Shown here piece after piece: positions 25,910-34,888 of a stretch of 64,000 bases of DNA (within the stretch, counting starts at the first letter, position 1; each line of letters opens with the position of its first letter). This DNA is from Exiguobacterium acetylicum DSM 20416 (GTDB lineage: Bacteria; Bacillota; Bacilli; Exiguobacteriales; Exiguobacteriaceae). The notes beneath the pieces were generated by a model. That model worked only from the letters and a program-made list of their open reading frames with translations, ran no database searches and had not been told where the DNA came from. A program made the translations under genes and the position numbers. The stretch is taken from NCBI RefSeq assembly GCF_000702605.1, contig NZ_JNIR01000001.1:1168501-1232500 (forward strand), given 5' to 3'.

Positions 25910-27198
25910 CATCGTCTTGCTTCTACGAGAATCAACGATAAGGAGCGAATCAAGAAGAAGGTCAAAAACGCTGCCCAGACGCCCTGATTTCCAAAAGTCG
26001 GTGTCAACAGGAGGACGACCGCAAAACCAATTCCTGCTTGAATCATTGAGTTCCGGACCGGTGTTGCTTCAACCCGCCCGGCAAAGATGCCTTCGTAGAT
26101 CATCACCCAACCGGCAAGGAGCGGTAGGATGATGATCCAGAAGTAATAATCGTCCGCCGCATTTAGGATTGCCTCTTCTGAAGTGAACAACTGAAGGAGC
26201 GGTGTCTCAAGGAAGAGGAGCACCAGTGACCAGAAGACGACCGAGTAGAATCCAAACGTCCGTGCCAAACGGACACTCGTCCGGTATCCTGCCTGATCTT
26301 GATGCCCTCTCGCCCGACCGACGAGAACCGTTGACGCATGACCGAGTCCACCGAACCAGTAAGAAATCAGATACTGGATTTGTAGCAGAATCGCGTTGGC
26401 TGCGAGGATATCCGGTCCGAATTGTCCACCAGCACGTGTGAACCAGCCGGTGACGAGTAGAAGGAAAATCGTGCGAATGAACAAGTCACGATTGACTTGA
26501 AAGAATTGACGGTACGCTTGCCATGCCGTCAAGGCACGCCATTCATCATGCGTCATCGATAAATGACCACGGATCAGGTACAGAGCACAGACGACGATGC
26601 TGATCTCCGCGATGACGGTCGCAACCGCAATTCCAGCAACACCGGCATTCAATCCGTAGACGAATCCGATATCGAGAACGACATTGACTCCTGTACTAAA
26701 CAATTGGACGAACAAGGCGTGCTTGACCTGACCGGTACCAATCAACCAGCCGAGTAACGCATAACCCATCAACACGAACGGTGCGCCAATCATCCGGTAT
26801 GAAATATACGTCTTGACCGCATCTAGCAAGTCAGCGGGTGGTGCAAGTAAGTACAGTCCGATTTGCTCGAGCGGCTGTCGGAACAACAGGATGAGCAGAC
26901 CGATACAAGCTGCTAAAAACAGCGGTCGGTAAAGTGACGTCCGTAAGGCGTGCACGTCATTCGCCCCACTTGCTTGGGCGCTGAATCCTGTCGTACTCAC
27001 TTTTAAGAAACCAAACAACCAGTAAATCGTATTGAAGAAGACGGCTCCGACAGCGATGCCTCCGATCGCCCTCGGATCACCGGATTGACCGATGACGACG
27101 GTATCGGTTACACCAAGTAAGGGTGTCGCAATACTTGAGAGAATCAGCGGATAAGCGAGTAACCAGTACGTTTTGTGGGTCGGTTGTGCGTTCACCAT
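25909..27198 (-). CDS. MATE family efflux transporter
   Basis: A multidrug-and-toxin-extrusion type exporter (429 residues, about 12 membrane segments) of the DinF/NorM group. The N-terminal PLILSSIATPLLGVTDTVVIG and the repeated half around residue 230-260 match the MatE fold. The ATG overlaps the stop of the upstream ABC ATPase gene by 7 bp, so it is the last gene of the Zur-like-controlled nik-type operon. Its substrate could be a metallophore or a drug; the position favours a metal-related role but this is inference. Confidence 0.88.
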   Translation of the reverse strand: MVNAQPTHKTYWLLAYPLILSSIATPLLGVTDTVVIGQSGDPRAIGGIAVGAVFFNTIYWLFGFLKVSTTGFSAQASGANDVHALRTSLYRPLFLAACIGLLILLFRQPLEQIGLYLLAPPADLLDAVKTYISYRMIGAPFVLMGYALLGWLIGTGQVKHALFVQLFSTGVNVVLDIGFVYGLNAGVAGIAVATVIAEISIVVCALYLIRGHLSMTHDEWRALTAWQAYRQFFQVNRDLFIRTIFLLLVTGWFTRAGGQFGPDILAANAILLQIQYLISYWFGGLGHASTVLVGRARGHQDQAGYRTSVRLARTFGFYSVVFWSLVLLFLETPLLQLFTSEEAILNAADDYYFWIIILPLLAGWVMIYEGIFAGRVEATPVRNSMIQAGIGFAVVLLLTPTFGNQGVWAAFLTFFLIRSLSLILVEARR

Positions 27199-27929
27199 GT
27201 TCCGGCCTCGACGAATCGTTGGGTATACGCGCTACCTGATTCCAATCGATCAATCAAATCAACAGCGCGACCGTCACGTAAGACGAGTGTTTCCGAACAG
27301 AGGCGCCGGATGAAATCAATATCGTGCGAGATCAATACAAGACTGACACCGAGTGTCTGCTGCAAGCGTTCCAGTAGCTCGATGATCTGCGCCCGAGAGA
27401 CGACATCAAGTCCCGTTGTCGGTTCATCCATCACGATAATGTCGGGTTCGATCGAAATCGCGCGGGCGATCGCGGCACGCTGAATTTGTCCCCCACTCAA
27501 TTGATGGGGCACTCGATCGAATAACTGCTCCTCGACCCCGACAGCAAGTGCGAGGGCTGTAATGAGATTTTCTTCTGACGTCGCTGGGAAATGCCGCAAG
27601 ATCGGACGATGCCGACGAAACGGTTCAAGAATCGATTCCCGCACCGTCCATTCTGGATTAAAGGAAGCGAGAGGATGTTGAAAGACGGCTTGAATAGCTC
27701 GTCGCTCGTTTCGGTGCCCACTCGGAAATGCCTTTTCATGTAAGGAAATCAAACCATGCGTGGGTTTGAGCAGACCGAGAATCAATCGTCCGAGTGTCGT
27801 CTTGCCACCCCCACTCTCCCCGATGATGCCAATTGACGCCTTTTTCGTCACGTGAAATGAGATATTCGACAAGATAGACTGACTCTTTATCTGATAAGTA
27901 AGATCTGTTACGGATAAGACTGGTGACAT
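27192..27929 (-). CDS. Nickel/peptide-type ABC transporter ATPase (NikE/OppF-like)
   Basis: ABC ATPase of 245 residues with Walker A GESGGGKTT (about 37-45), Q-loop FQHPLASFNPEW, signature LSGGQIQR and Walker B IIVMDEPTTGLD. The QHPLxSFNP segment is typical of the Opp/Dpp/Nik family. It is the second ATPase of the importer, overlapping the first by 22 bp and the MATE gene by 7 bp. It lacks the C-terminal oligopeptide-transporter extension of longer OppF proteins. Confidence 0.9.
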   Translation of the reverse strand: MSPVLSVTDLTYQIKSQSILSNISFHVTKKASIGIIGESGGGKTTLGRLILGLLKPTHGLISLHEKAFPSGHRNERRAIQAVFQHPLASFNPEWTVRESILEPFRRHRPILRHFPATSEENLITALALAVGVEEQLFDRVPHQLSGGQIQRAAIARAISIEPDIIVMDEPTTGLDVVSRAQIIELLERLQQTLGVSLVLISHDIDFIRRLCSETLVLRDGRAVDLIDRLESGSAYTQRFVEAGTW

Positions 27930-28654
27930 GAACTCTTCCTTTCTTCCAGTGATGTACGATGCGCTTGCATCAAGCTCATCGTGAACGGATGACGACTTTG
28001 CTCGATCATCTGTGGTGTTCCCGTCTCGACGATTCGTCCATCCTGCATTAAGACGAGTTGCTCTCCATAATGTAAGGCAGGTCCTAATTCGTGGGTGACG
28101 AACAAAATCGTTGCCCCGTACTGGTGTTGGTATTCGGTCAACCAGTCGAGTAAACGACGTGTCAACACAGGATCGAGCGCCGTCGTTAGTTCATCCGCTA
28201 AAATCAATCGTGGTTTTAAGGTGACGGCAAACAGGATCGCGAACCGTTGCAATTGCCCACCGCTCAACTCTCCTGGATATCGGTCCAACCAGGTCGGGTC
28301 CAACTCAAGCGTTCGCAAGACGTCATCGATGTAAGGATGATCCATCTTTCGTCCATGTGCGCGATATGTATCCCGTAACATCTGACGCATCGTCAAAAAC
28401 GGAAGAAACGCATCGGTATACTGCTGTGGTATGTAACCAATATCGAGACCACGCCGAAGAGGTTCGTCCGAGATGACTTCTCCGCTCGACGACATCCCGT
28501 CCGGCAATCGATCCAGTAATCGTTTAAGCAAGAGCGTCTTACCGCTCCCGCTCGCTCCGACGAGACAGATGAATCGATGAGCTGGTAACGATAGATTCAT
28601 GTCATGCAGAAGGACGTGTTTCGCCCGAACGTGTAAGTTCCGAATCTGAATCAT
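27908..28654 (-). CDS. Nickel/peptide-type ABC transporter ATPase (NikD/OppD-like)
   Basis: ABC ATPase of 248 residues: Walker A GASGSGKTL (about 33-41), YIPQQYTDAFLPFLT Q-loop, signature LSGGQLQR and Walker B LILADELTTALD. It is the first of two ATPases of the importer. The start ATG lies 53 bp inside the upstream permease gene, preceded by AAAGGAGGACAAGTAA, a strong ribosome-binding site that supports this start. It energises the two permeases encoded upstream. Confidence 0.9.
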   Translation of the reverse strand: MIQIRNLHVRAKHVLLHDMNLSLPAHRFICLVGASGSGKTLLLKRLLDRLPDGMSSSGEVISDEPLRRGLDIGYIPQQYTDAFLPFLTMRQMLRDTYRAHGRKMDHPYIDDVLRTLELDPTWLDRYPGELSGGQLQRFAILFAVTLKPRLILADELTTALDPVLTRRLLDWLTEYQHQYGATILFVTHELGPALHYGEQLVLMQDGRIVETGTPQMIEQSRHPFTMSLMQAHRTSLEERKSSCHQSYP

Positions 28655-29429
28655 TTACTTGTCCTCCTTTTTTCTTCATCCACCGTGTCCATCCCATCGT
28701 CATAACGACGGTCAAGACGATGCACGCACCTGGCAAAAGCATGAGCCGGGGTGCGGAACTGAAATAGGGACGTCCTTCATTCAACATCGCTCCCCACTCT
28801 GGCAGTGGTGCTTGGACACCAAGTCCAATATAAGAGAACGCTGATAAGAATAAGATGACTTTGCCGACATCCAAACTCATTAAGACGACGACTTGCCGGA
28901 TGATAGGCGGAAGGATGTGGCGTCGTAAGATCATCCTGTCTGTTAACCCATTGATGCGTGCCATGCTGACGTATGGCTTTTGCATCGTCTCGGTCACGAG
29001 TGTTTCACTTAATCGCGCGTAGGAAATCCATTTAATGAGCAGAATCGCAAAGATTAAACTTCGAGGACTGGCACCCAATAGTCCGGCGATGACGAGTGCT
29101 AGAACAGTGTCCGGGAAAATCACGAGACCATCTTCTAATCGATGAATCACCCGCTTGAGACGTCCATCATAAAAACCGGCTAGACAGCCAAGGCAGGTAC
29201 CGACGCATGCCGTGAGCAACACCGTAAGCAGGCTGAAACCTAAGGATATCAAACCAGCTAAAAAAAGACGAGCTGCGAAATCTCGTCCTAAACCGTCTGT
29301 TCCGAGCCAATGTTCGAATGAAGCAGGCTCAAGTCTCTTTGCTACGTTTGTATCAAATGGACTAACATATACGGTATATGAAATAAATAGTAGGAGACAT
29401 CCTCCGAAAATGAGCCATGTTTTTTTCAT
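28602..29429 (-). CDS. Nickel/peptide-type ABC transporter permease (NikC/DppC-like)
   Basis: Inner-membrane permease of 275 residues with the N-terminal anchor, HWLGTDGLGRDFAARL (the DppC/NikC N-terminal signature) and the cytoplasmic EAA-type loop in VSMARINGLTDRMILRRHILP. The ATG overlaps the stop of the preceding permease gene by 4 bp (ATGA). The 3' part overlaps the downstream ATPase gene by 53 bp, and its C-terminal tail is hydrophilic there (DSDSELTRSGETRPSA). Confidence 0.9.
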   Translation of the reverse strand: MKKTWLIFGGCLLLFISYTVYVSPFDTNVAKRLEPASFEHWLGTDGLGRDFAARLFLAGLISLGFSLLTVLLTACVGTCLGCLAGFYDGRLKRVIHRLEDGLVIFPDTVLALVIAGLLGASPRSLIFAILLIKWISYARLSETLVTETMQKPYVSMARINGLTDRMILRRHILPPIIRQVVVLMSLDVGKVILFLSAFSYIGLGVQAPLPEWGAMLNEGRPYFSSAPRLMLLPGACIVLTVVMTMGWTRWMKKKGGQVNDSDSELTRSGETRPSA

Positions 29430-30361
29430 GTGTGTATTCCCTTCTGCCAATCTGGTCGTAACGCCCGGTTTAACGACCGGATACCTTGATGCAAGACAAG
29501 AATGATGCCTGTCGTCAGCAAGATGTACCCTTGAATCAGTGGGTAATCACGTTGCAAAATCGCATCGACCATTAACTTTCCGACACCTGGATACGCGAAC
29601 AGGACTTCGAGGACGACGACACCTCCGGCAAGACTGCCGAGCGTCAGACCGAAAACGGACAGAACCGGCGGCAAACTGCCGCGTAACGCATAACGCCAAA
29701 GGATCGTCCGCTCGGATATGCCACGCATCCGTGCCAACTCGATGTACGGTTGGCTCAGTTCACGGCGTAGATTCAGTCGAATCAATGGAATATAGACGCT
29801 CGCAAGTGGAAAGCCGAGTGATAGAGCTGGGAGGACGAGTGACGTCATCCCCTCCCTTCCCATTACAGGTAACCATCCGAGACGGACGGCAAACAGGTCG
29901 ACGAGCAACAGACCGATCCAAAAACCAGGCACGGCCGCTCCACTCATGCTGACAAGGTGCGCAAGACGAACGATACTTCGGCGCGTCGTCAAGGCGCTAC
30001 CGATTCCAAGGGGTAAGGCGATCAATAAGGCGATCGTAAGACCACCAAGTGCCAGCTCCGCCGTCACAAGATAACTCTCTAACAACATCTCGATGACCGG
30101 TCGCCCCGTTTGCAACGAGTTTCCGAGACGCAAGGTGAGTATGTCTTGCAGCCAACGAATGTATTGAACGAGCAACGGCTGATCGTATCCTAATTCACGG
30201 CGCGCGGCTTCGATTTGTTCGGGCGTTGCTGATAATTCATCGATATTCAATAACGTCAAGACCGGATCACCCGGCAGTAACCGCAGCAAGACAAAACAAC
30301 CGAACGTGATGAGTAAAGTGAATAGACTCAGCGACAGCAGTCGTTTGACGATGGAACGCAT
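29426..30361 (-). CDS. Nickel/peptide-type ABC transporter permease (NikB/DppB-like)
   Basis: Inner-membrane permease of 311 residues. N-terminal FVLLRLLPGDPV and a Gln-Pro-Leu stretch (YDQPLLVQYIRWL) are diagnostic of the DppB/NikB family, and the EAA loop ELARMRGISERTILWRYALR is present. The ATG overlaps the substrate-binding protein gene's stop (TGATG). Partner of the NikC-like permease downstream. Confidence 0.9.
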   Translation of the reverse strand: MRSIVKRLLSLSLFTLLITFGCFVLLRLLPGDPVLTLLNIDELSATPEQIEAARRELGYDQPLLVQYIRWLQDILTLRLGNSLQTGRPVIEMLLESYLVTAELALGGLTIALLIALPLGIGSALTTRRSIVRLAHLVSMSGAAVPGFWIGLLLVDLFAVRLGWLPVMGREGMTSLVLPALSLGFPLASVYIPLIRLNLRRELSQPYIELARMRGISERTILWRYALRGSLPPVLSVFGLTLGSLAGGVVVLEVLFAYPGVGKLMVDAILQRDYPLIQGYILLTTGIILVLHQGIRSLNRALRPDWQKGIHT

Positions 30362-31878
30362 CAATCGTTCACCTGCAGCGTATTCGTGATCATATAGTAC
30401 TCACTTTTTTCTGTTTTCCATCCTTTAACGCGTTTGCCGTCGTAGGCAACGAGAGTCGATGGATGGAGGAGAAAACTATTATAGCGGCGTTCATCAACGT
30501 AACGGGCAATCTCTTCAGCAAGAATCGATCGATCCTCGACCTTTAACGTCCGGTTCAACGTCTCGATCTGTTTCGTCAACTTCGGATCCGCGACACGACT
30601 GAAGTTCAGTCCCCCGTTCGGATGATAGGTCGCGTTTAAATAATAACCAGCATCCCCACGCGGAGCTGTCAGATTGCTGTACGTCGCGATATCCCAGTCC
30701 CGGTTACTCGCCATGTATTCTTCTGGGACATCGATCTGTTTAATCGTGATTGTCACACCAATCTTTTTCGCGTCATCTTGAATGACTTGGGCAATCAACG
30801 GCAGGTCTGGTCGAGCCGCATACGTCAATAAAGTCAGTTTTAAAGGACGACCGTTCTTTTGCATCCGTCCGTTTTGTTTTGTATAACCGGCTTGTTTGAG
30901 CCATTCCTCAGGCGTCTTCTGCACTTGTTGCGGGTAGTCCGGAGCAAATGGGAATGACGAGAGGAATGGACCACGCGCTGGCACCGCATATCCTTGGAGG
31001 ACGTGATCAACGAGTTGCTTTCGATTGATCAAAGCATCCATTGCCTGTCGGACTTCAAGAAATTGCATCGGACCGTTCGCGACATTCATCGTCAATTGAT
31101 GGACACGGAACGTATCCGTCGCTTGGACTGTCAAACCTTCAGACTTCAATTTCTTGACACTCTCGATTTCCGGACGATAGACGATGTCTGCCTGTCCGGC
31201 ACGCAAAGCGTTCGTCCGTGCGCCAGCGTCTTCGTTGAAAACAAAATCAACGGAATCAAGTTTCGCTTGTTCTTGCCAATAGGACTTAAAACGTTTTAAC
31301 TCGACTTTTGTTCCCGGAGCGAACCGCTCGACTTGGAACGGACCTGTTCCCATCGGTTCTTTCGTCACCCCGCTCGCCTTCGTGTCGATGATCGCTGTGT
31401 TTGGATTAACGAGTTCCGAGATGAACTCCGGATACGTCGTCTTCGTTTGGATGAGCACATCTGGTCCATCCGTTTTGATCGTTTCGATGTTCAAAGCATT
31501 CTTGACACCTGGATTTTCGTCGATCGAGCGTTCGAGAGACGATTTAACGGCGTCAGCATCAAGTTGTTTCCCGTTATGGAACGTCACGTCTTTCTGTAAG
31601 ACGATCCGCCACGTTCGCTTTCCTTCATAGGACCATTTCTTAGCAAGCCACGGCTCGACTGTCAATTGTTCATCATCAAGACGGACGAGCGTCTCCGTTA
31701 CCCCCGCGCGAAGCGGAACATAACTGCTGTCCCGATGCGGATCGAGTGATTGTGTCGCAAAGTTATAGACGAACGTCAAATGGTTTTGCTCTTGTGGCGT
31801 ATCAGAGGAGGCACAACCGGCAAGTGTCAATCCGAGGAAGACACTACCAATGAGGCTCGCTGTTTTATATGTAGACAT
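30361..31878 (-). CDS. Solute-binding lipoprotein of a nickel/metallophore/peptide-type ABC importer
   Basis: A family 5 extracellular binding protein (505 residues). The signal peptide ends in the lipobox LTLAGC. The SBP_bac_5 pattern is clear: LDPHRDSSYVPLRAGVTETLV, WRIVLQKDVTFHNGKQLDADAV, KEPMGTGPFQVERFAPG. It resembles NikA/CntA more than peptide-only OppA. The order binding protein, two permeases, two ATPases is the nik/cnt layout. The GTGGAGAACA site precedes the ATG. The promoter carries two Zur-like boxes, so the likely ligand is a zinc(-chelator) complex; nickel or peptide cannot be excluded. Confidence 0.85.
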   Translation of the reverse strand: MSTYKTASLIGSVFLGLTLAGCASSDTPQEQNHLTFVYNFATQSLDPHRDSSYVPLRAGVTETLVRLDDEQLTVEPWLAKKWSYEGKRTWRIVLQKDVTFHNGKQLDADAVKSSLERSIDENPGVKNALNIETIKTDGPDVLIQTKTTYPEFISELVNPNTAIIDTKASGVTKEPMGTGPFQVERFAPGTKVELKRFKSYWQEQAKLDSVDFVFNEDAGARTNALRAGQADIVYRPEIESVKKLKSEGLTVQATDTFRVHQLTMNVANGPMQFLEVRQAMDALINRKQLVDHVLQGYAVPARGPFLSSFPFAPDYPQQVQKTPEEWLKQAGYTKQNGRMQKNGRPLKLTLLTYAARPDLPLIAQVIQDDAKKIGVTITIKQIDVPEEYMASNRDWDIATYSNLTAPRGDAGYYLNATYHPNGGLNFSRVADPKLTKQIETLNRTLKVEDRSILAEEIARYVDERRYNSFLLHPSTLVAYDGKRVKGWKTEKSEYYMITNTLQVND

Positions 31879-31892
31879 TGTTCTCCACCTTT

Positions 31893-31913
31893 AATTCGGA
31901 ATAATTACGTTTT
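31893..31913. promoter_or_regulatory. Zur-box-like sequence 1
   Basis: The plus-strand sequence AATTCGGAAT-A-ATTACGTTTT has three mismatches to the Bacillus Zur box halves AAATCGTAAT and ATTACGATTT. It lies between the predicted -10 and the start codon of the binding-protein gene, a position that would block transcription when zinc is plentiful. Confidence 0.5.
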
Positions 31914-31915
31914 AC

Positions 31916-31944
31916 ATCATATCGTAATGATTCCGATTTAACAA
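31916..31944 (-). promoter_or_regulatory. Sigma-A-type promoter of the metal/peptide importer operon
   Basis: On the minus strand TTGTTA (31944-31939), a 17-bp spacer and TATGAT (31921-31916) fit a vegetative promoter. It overlaps Zur-like box 2 and faces the operon 31878 to 25909. Confidence 0.65.
31919..31939. promoter_or_regulatory. Zur-box-like sequence 2
   Basis: ATATCGTAAT-G-ATTCCGATTT differs from the Zur consensus halves AAATCGTAAT and ATTACGATTT at two positions. It occupies the spacer between the predicted -35 and -10 hexamers, a classical repressor location. Confidence 0.65.
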
Positions 31945-31980
31945 GCGTCTTTTCTATTTCTCTATATTGATGAAGTCATC

Positions 31981-32029
31981 AAAAAAATACCGAATCGTCA
32001 TCGAGCAACCTGCTCGTACGATCCGGTAT
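31981..32029 (-). terminator. Rho-independent terminator of the PAS/MCP gene
   Basis: On the minus strand ATACCGGATCGTACGAGCAG pairs with CTCGATGACGATTCGGTAT, followed by seven T. It lies just after the stop at 32041. Confidence 0.85.
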
Positions 32030-32040
32030 CGGTGGATGCG

Positions 32041-32955
32041 TTATAAGACATCGACGAATTGTTTTGCCTGACGCTCGAGTTGTTTCGCTGAATCAGCCAA
32101 CTGATCGAACTCACTGACCGTATGCTCGAGTTGACCCGTACTGTCCTTAACCTTGGACGAAATCCGCTCGATGCTGTGCGAAACGTCCTCGATTCGTTCA
32201 ACGATCCCTTCAATGTTGTTCTTGATTTCCCCGATTGAGTGAGAGACTTTGTTCGACAGGTTTCGGACTTCGGTCGCAACGACATCGAACCCGCGCCCAT
32301 GTTCACCGGCACGCGCCGCCTCAATTGCGGCATTCAAGGCGAGCAGATTCGTCTGCGCCGCGATATCACGGATTGTCTTGACGATGTTGGTGATCGAGTT
32401 CGCATCCTTCCGTAAGGCAACAAGGCTCGACAGGTTCTCGACGGACTCCGCTTCGACTTGTTGGACCGTCGCCAGCACGTTCAGACCGTCTTGTCGACCA
32501 CTTTCCGATTTGACCGTTAAGAACGCGGATGTCTCGTTGAGTTCAGCCGCCATCCGTAAGACATCCTGCTGGCGAATCGTGATGTCCGATGCAATTTTCG
32601 AAACCCCGACGACCCGGCGTCCGTCATCGGAGTAGATCGGCATATACGTCGCTTCGAGCCATTTCTGTTGCCCATCGGCAGCCCGGCGTTCAATCTTGTC
32701 CTGATACGTGATTCCTTGCATCAACTTGCGCCAAAACAACTCGTAATCCGGACTGTTAACATACGCCGGAAAACAAAGATCACGGTGATATTTACCGATT
32801 AGTTCGTTTACCTCATACCCCATCGTCCGGGCAAACAGCTCATTGACATATGCAACTTTCCGTCGATCGTCAAAGCGGATGATTGCTAGATTTTGTTCGA
32901 TTGCTCGAATGACTTGTGTGTCGGTGACGTGTGCTGCCTGTTCCTGCATCGACAT
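32041..32955 (-). CDS. Soluble PAS-domain methyl-accepting chemotaxis transducer
   Basis: A 304-residue cytosolic chemoreceptor-type protein without membrane segments. A PAS domain (about 15-135; [20 protein letters not shown], with a PAC-like [15 protein letters not shown]) is followed by an MCP signalling hairpin with the conserved tip [20 protein letters not shown] (about 190-209). It probably senses a soluble cue or redox state and signals to CheA-CheW. The receptor is short compared with transmembrane MCPs. GGGAGGAATCGGC precedes the ATG. Confidence 0.85.
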   Translation of the reverse strand: MSMQEQAAHVTDTQVIRAIEQNLAIIRFDDRRKVAYVNELFARTMGYEVNELIGKYHRDLCFPAYVNSPDYELFWRKLMQGITYQDKIERRAADGQQKWLEATYMPIYSDDGRRVVGVSKIASDITIRQQDVLRMAAELNETSAFLTVKSESGRQDGLNVLATVQQVEAESVENLSSLVALRKDANSITNIVKTIRDIAAQTNLLALNAAIEAARAGEHGRGFDVVATEVRNLSNKVSHSIGEIKNNIEGIVERIEDVSHSIERISSKVKDSTGQLEHTVSEFDQLADSAKQLERQAKQFVDVL

Positions 32956-33071
32956 GCCGATTCCTCCCTGGATTCAAACTCAAGGTCATAATGCGCCTAT
33001 TGTCATATTATCCCTTATATCGACAAGTTCCTGCCATTTTAAACTGTAATCCAGTAAATAAGATATGATTT

Positions 33072-33830
33072 TTAATACGCGCTCCATCCGCCGTCCGCAA
33101 CGACGATTGCCCCGTTAATGAAACTCGCCTCGTCAGACACGAGGAACAATGCCAATTTCGCGATCTCATCCGGCTGACCGGTGCGTGGATTCAGACCCAT
33201 ACCAAGCATTGCTCGTCCCATCCCGAATTCATTCAGATTCGTCATCGATTGCCCAATGTTCGTCTCGACGGCTCCGGGTGCGATCCCGTTACACCGAATC
33301 CCCTCTCCAGCATAAAAGAAGGCAGTATTTTTCGTCAGACCGATGACGGCATGTTTGGAAGCCGTATAGGCTGCACCTGCTCGAGCACCGTTCAGACCAC
33401 CAATCGAGATGTTATTCAAAATGACGCCACCTTTTACTTCCTTGAAATGCTTGACTGCCTCACGCATCAGACGCATCGTTCCTGTCGTATTGACCGCAAA
33501 GACGTGATCCCAGCGCTCATCCGAGATGTCTTCCACTCCCTCCATTCCGTCCATGATACCGGCATTGTTAACGAGAACGTCCAATTTTCCGTACGCATCG
33601 ATTGTTTGTTTGATTAGTTCTCTTGCCGCGCTAGGATTGGCGATATCACTTACAACAGCCATTGCTTCTCCACCTGCTGCCTTGATGTCAGAAACAACCC
33701 GTTCGACAGTTTCTAAATGGATGTCCGCCGCGACGATTCGCGCGCCTTCTAGTGCAAACAATTTAGCCATTGCTTCTCCCATTCCTGAGCCGGCACCAGT
33801 GACGATGATCGTTTTTCCTGTTAGTCGCAT
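33072..33830 (-). CDS. Short-chain dehydrogenase/reductase
   Basis: An SDR of 252 residues. The cofactor motif VTGAGSGMGEAMA is at residues 9-21, NNAG at about 90 and the catalytic YTASK at about 160, so the classical Ser-Tyr-Lys set is present. The Asp after the second strand (VAADIHLE) favours NAD over NADP. The C-terminal INGAIVVADGGWSAY is typical of glucose dehydrogenase/FabG-like members. Substrate unknown; no operon partner. Confidence 0.88.
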   Translation of the reverse strand: MRLTGKTIIVTGAGSGMGEAMAKLFALEGARIVAADIHLETVERVVSDIKAAGGEAMAVVSDIANPSAARELIKQTIDAYGKLDVLVNNAGIMDGMEGVEDISDERWDHVFAVNTTGTMRLMREAVKHFKEVKGGVILNNISIGGLNGARAGAAYTASKHAVIGLTKNTAFFYAGEGIRCNGIAPGAVETNIGQSMTNLNEFGMGRAMLGMGLNPRTGQPDEIAKLALFLVSDEASFINGAIVVADGGWSAY

Positions 33831-33913
33831 CGTGCATCATCCTTTCGTCTTTCGTGATATTAAACTATTCCCGTTCTCATCATCAAATACATCAAACGTC
33901 GTGTCGATTCCAT

Positions 33914-33945
33914 GAAAAAAAGACCCGACGAGTTCGTCAGGTCTT
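33914..33945 (-). terminator. Rho-independent terminator of the cysteine-rich protein gene
   Basis: On the minus strand GACCTGACGAACTCGTCGGGTC followed by seven T; the stem overlaps the stop region of the 33937-34275 gene. Confidence 0.85.
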
Positions 33946-34275
33946 ATAGATCGTACGTTGTAATTGGTTCATCGCGACGTCAGCGTTTAGTTGCTGCCCG
34001 GTTTTCACAGATCCTCGGAACATGCTCGGATTAAATAATTTAAAATGATGATTAATCCAGTTGTGTCGATAGATTTCGTGTGCTTGTTTTACGATGTCTT
34101 CGTCTGACAACTGTTTCATGTCTATTTCTACGCAGTCGAAATCATCTACACCGAATTCGAAACCACAGCATGAACAAATTTCATTACTCCCCGCAAAGTG
34201 TTCATAATATGGCGGGTTTTCGAGTTTATCCCATCCACATACAGAACACATATAATACGATTCGTTTTGATTCAA
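33937..34275 (-). CDS. CPCC-type cysteine-rich small protein
   Basis: A 112-residue protein with paired cysteine motifs CSVCGW near the N-terminus and CSCCGFEFGVDD at about 33-44, likely one zinc-binding site, followed by a helical HEIYRHNWINHHFKLF segment. It belongs to the CPCC/cysteine-rich family seen in many Bacillota, often beside immunity or accessory genes; function unknown. A paralogue lies at 49074-49388 (CPVCGY, CSCCGFQFGVDD). The start codon context lacks a strong ribosome-binding site (GGAGGCATCACATC). Confidence 0.75.
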   Translation of the reverse strand: MNQNESYYMCSVCGWDKLENPPYYEHFAGSNEICSCCGFEFGVDDFDCVEIDMKQLSDEDIVKQAHEIYRHNWINHHFKLFNPSMFRGSVKTGQQLNADVAMNQLQRTIYKT

Positions 34276-34369
34276 AGATGTGATGCCTCCTTAACAAATG
34301 ATCATTCCTATATCGATCGTACCCCATCTAACCGTTCCTTATGAGAATTACGTTAGTTGATGAATACAT

Positions 34370-34402
34370 GAAAAAAGACCCGACGAGTTTGTCGGATCTT
34401 TT
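34370..34402 (-). terminator. Rho-independent terminator of the asp23-amaP operon
   Basis: On the minus strand AGATCCGACAAACTCGTCGGGTCT followed by six T, directly after the Asp23 gene. Its stem is near-identical to the terminator at 33914-33945. Confidence 0.88.
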
Positions 34403-34409
34403 GACTTGC

Positions 34410-34847
34410 TTATTGCAATTCGCGGTTCTTTTCTTCTTGTTCATTGTTTGATTTATTTTTTGCTTCAAATTCAGCACGTGTCATGACGTCCTCGACGTGC
34501 ATATTGACTTCGACGACTTCAAGACCAGTCATGTCGCTGATTGATTTTTTGATTTTAGCGACCGTCTCTTGGAAGATCGACGGAATGTTTTTACCGTATT
34601 CAACGATGACTTTTAAATCGAGTGCGACTTGGCGTTCTCCGACTTCAGCGCCGATTCCTTTTGTGATGTCTTCCGTGCTCCGGAGACGATCCGTCAGTCC
34701 ACTCATGAATCCACCACTCATTGACAAGATACCTGTCACTTCGTTTGACGCAATCCCAGCGATTTTTTTGATGACTTGATCTTCGAACGTCAATTTATTT
34801 TCGCGTACCACTTCGTTTTGAGTTGTTGTGTTTACTTCGTTTGTCAT
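34410..34847 (-). CDS. asp23: Asp23/Gls24 family envelope stress protein
   Basis: A 145-residue alkaline-shock protein. The Asp23 fold is recognisable: ENKLTFEDQVIKKIAGIASNEV, VALDLKVIVEYGKNIP and LEVVEVNMHVEDV, with a charged C-terminal tail. In staphylococci Asp23 forms a peripheral membrane layer anchored by AmaP, encoded two genes upstream here. The AAGGAGAGATTTCAA site precedes the ATG. Expression probably depends on the sigma-B-like promoter at 35733. Confidence 0.88.
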   Translation of the reverse strand: MTNEVNTTTQNEVVRENKLTFEDQVIKKIAGIASNEVTGILSMSGGFMSGLTDRLRSTEDITKGIGAEVGERQVALDLKVIVEYGKNIPSIFQETVAKIKKSISDMTGLEVVEVNMHVEDVMTRAEFEAKNKSNNEQEEKNRELQ

Positions 34848-34888
34848 TTGAAATCTCTCCTTTGAATGTTTAGTAAGTTATATATGAA

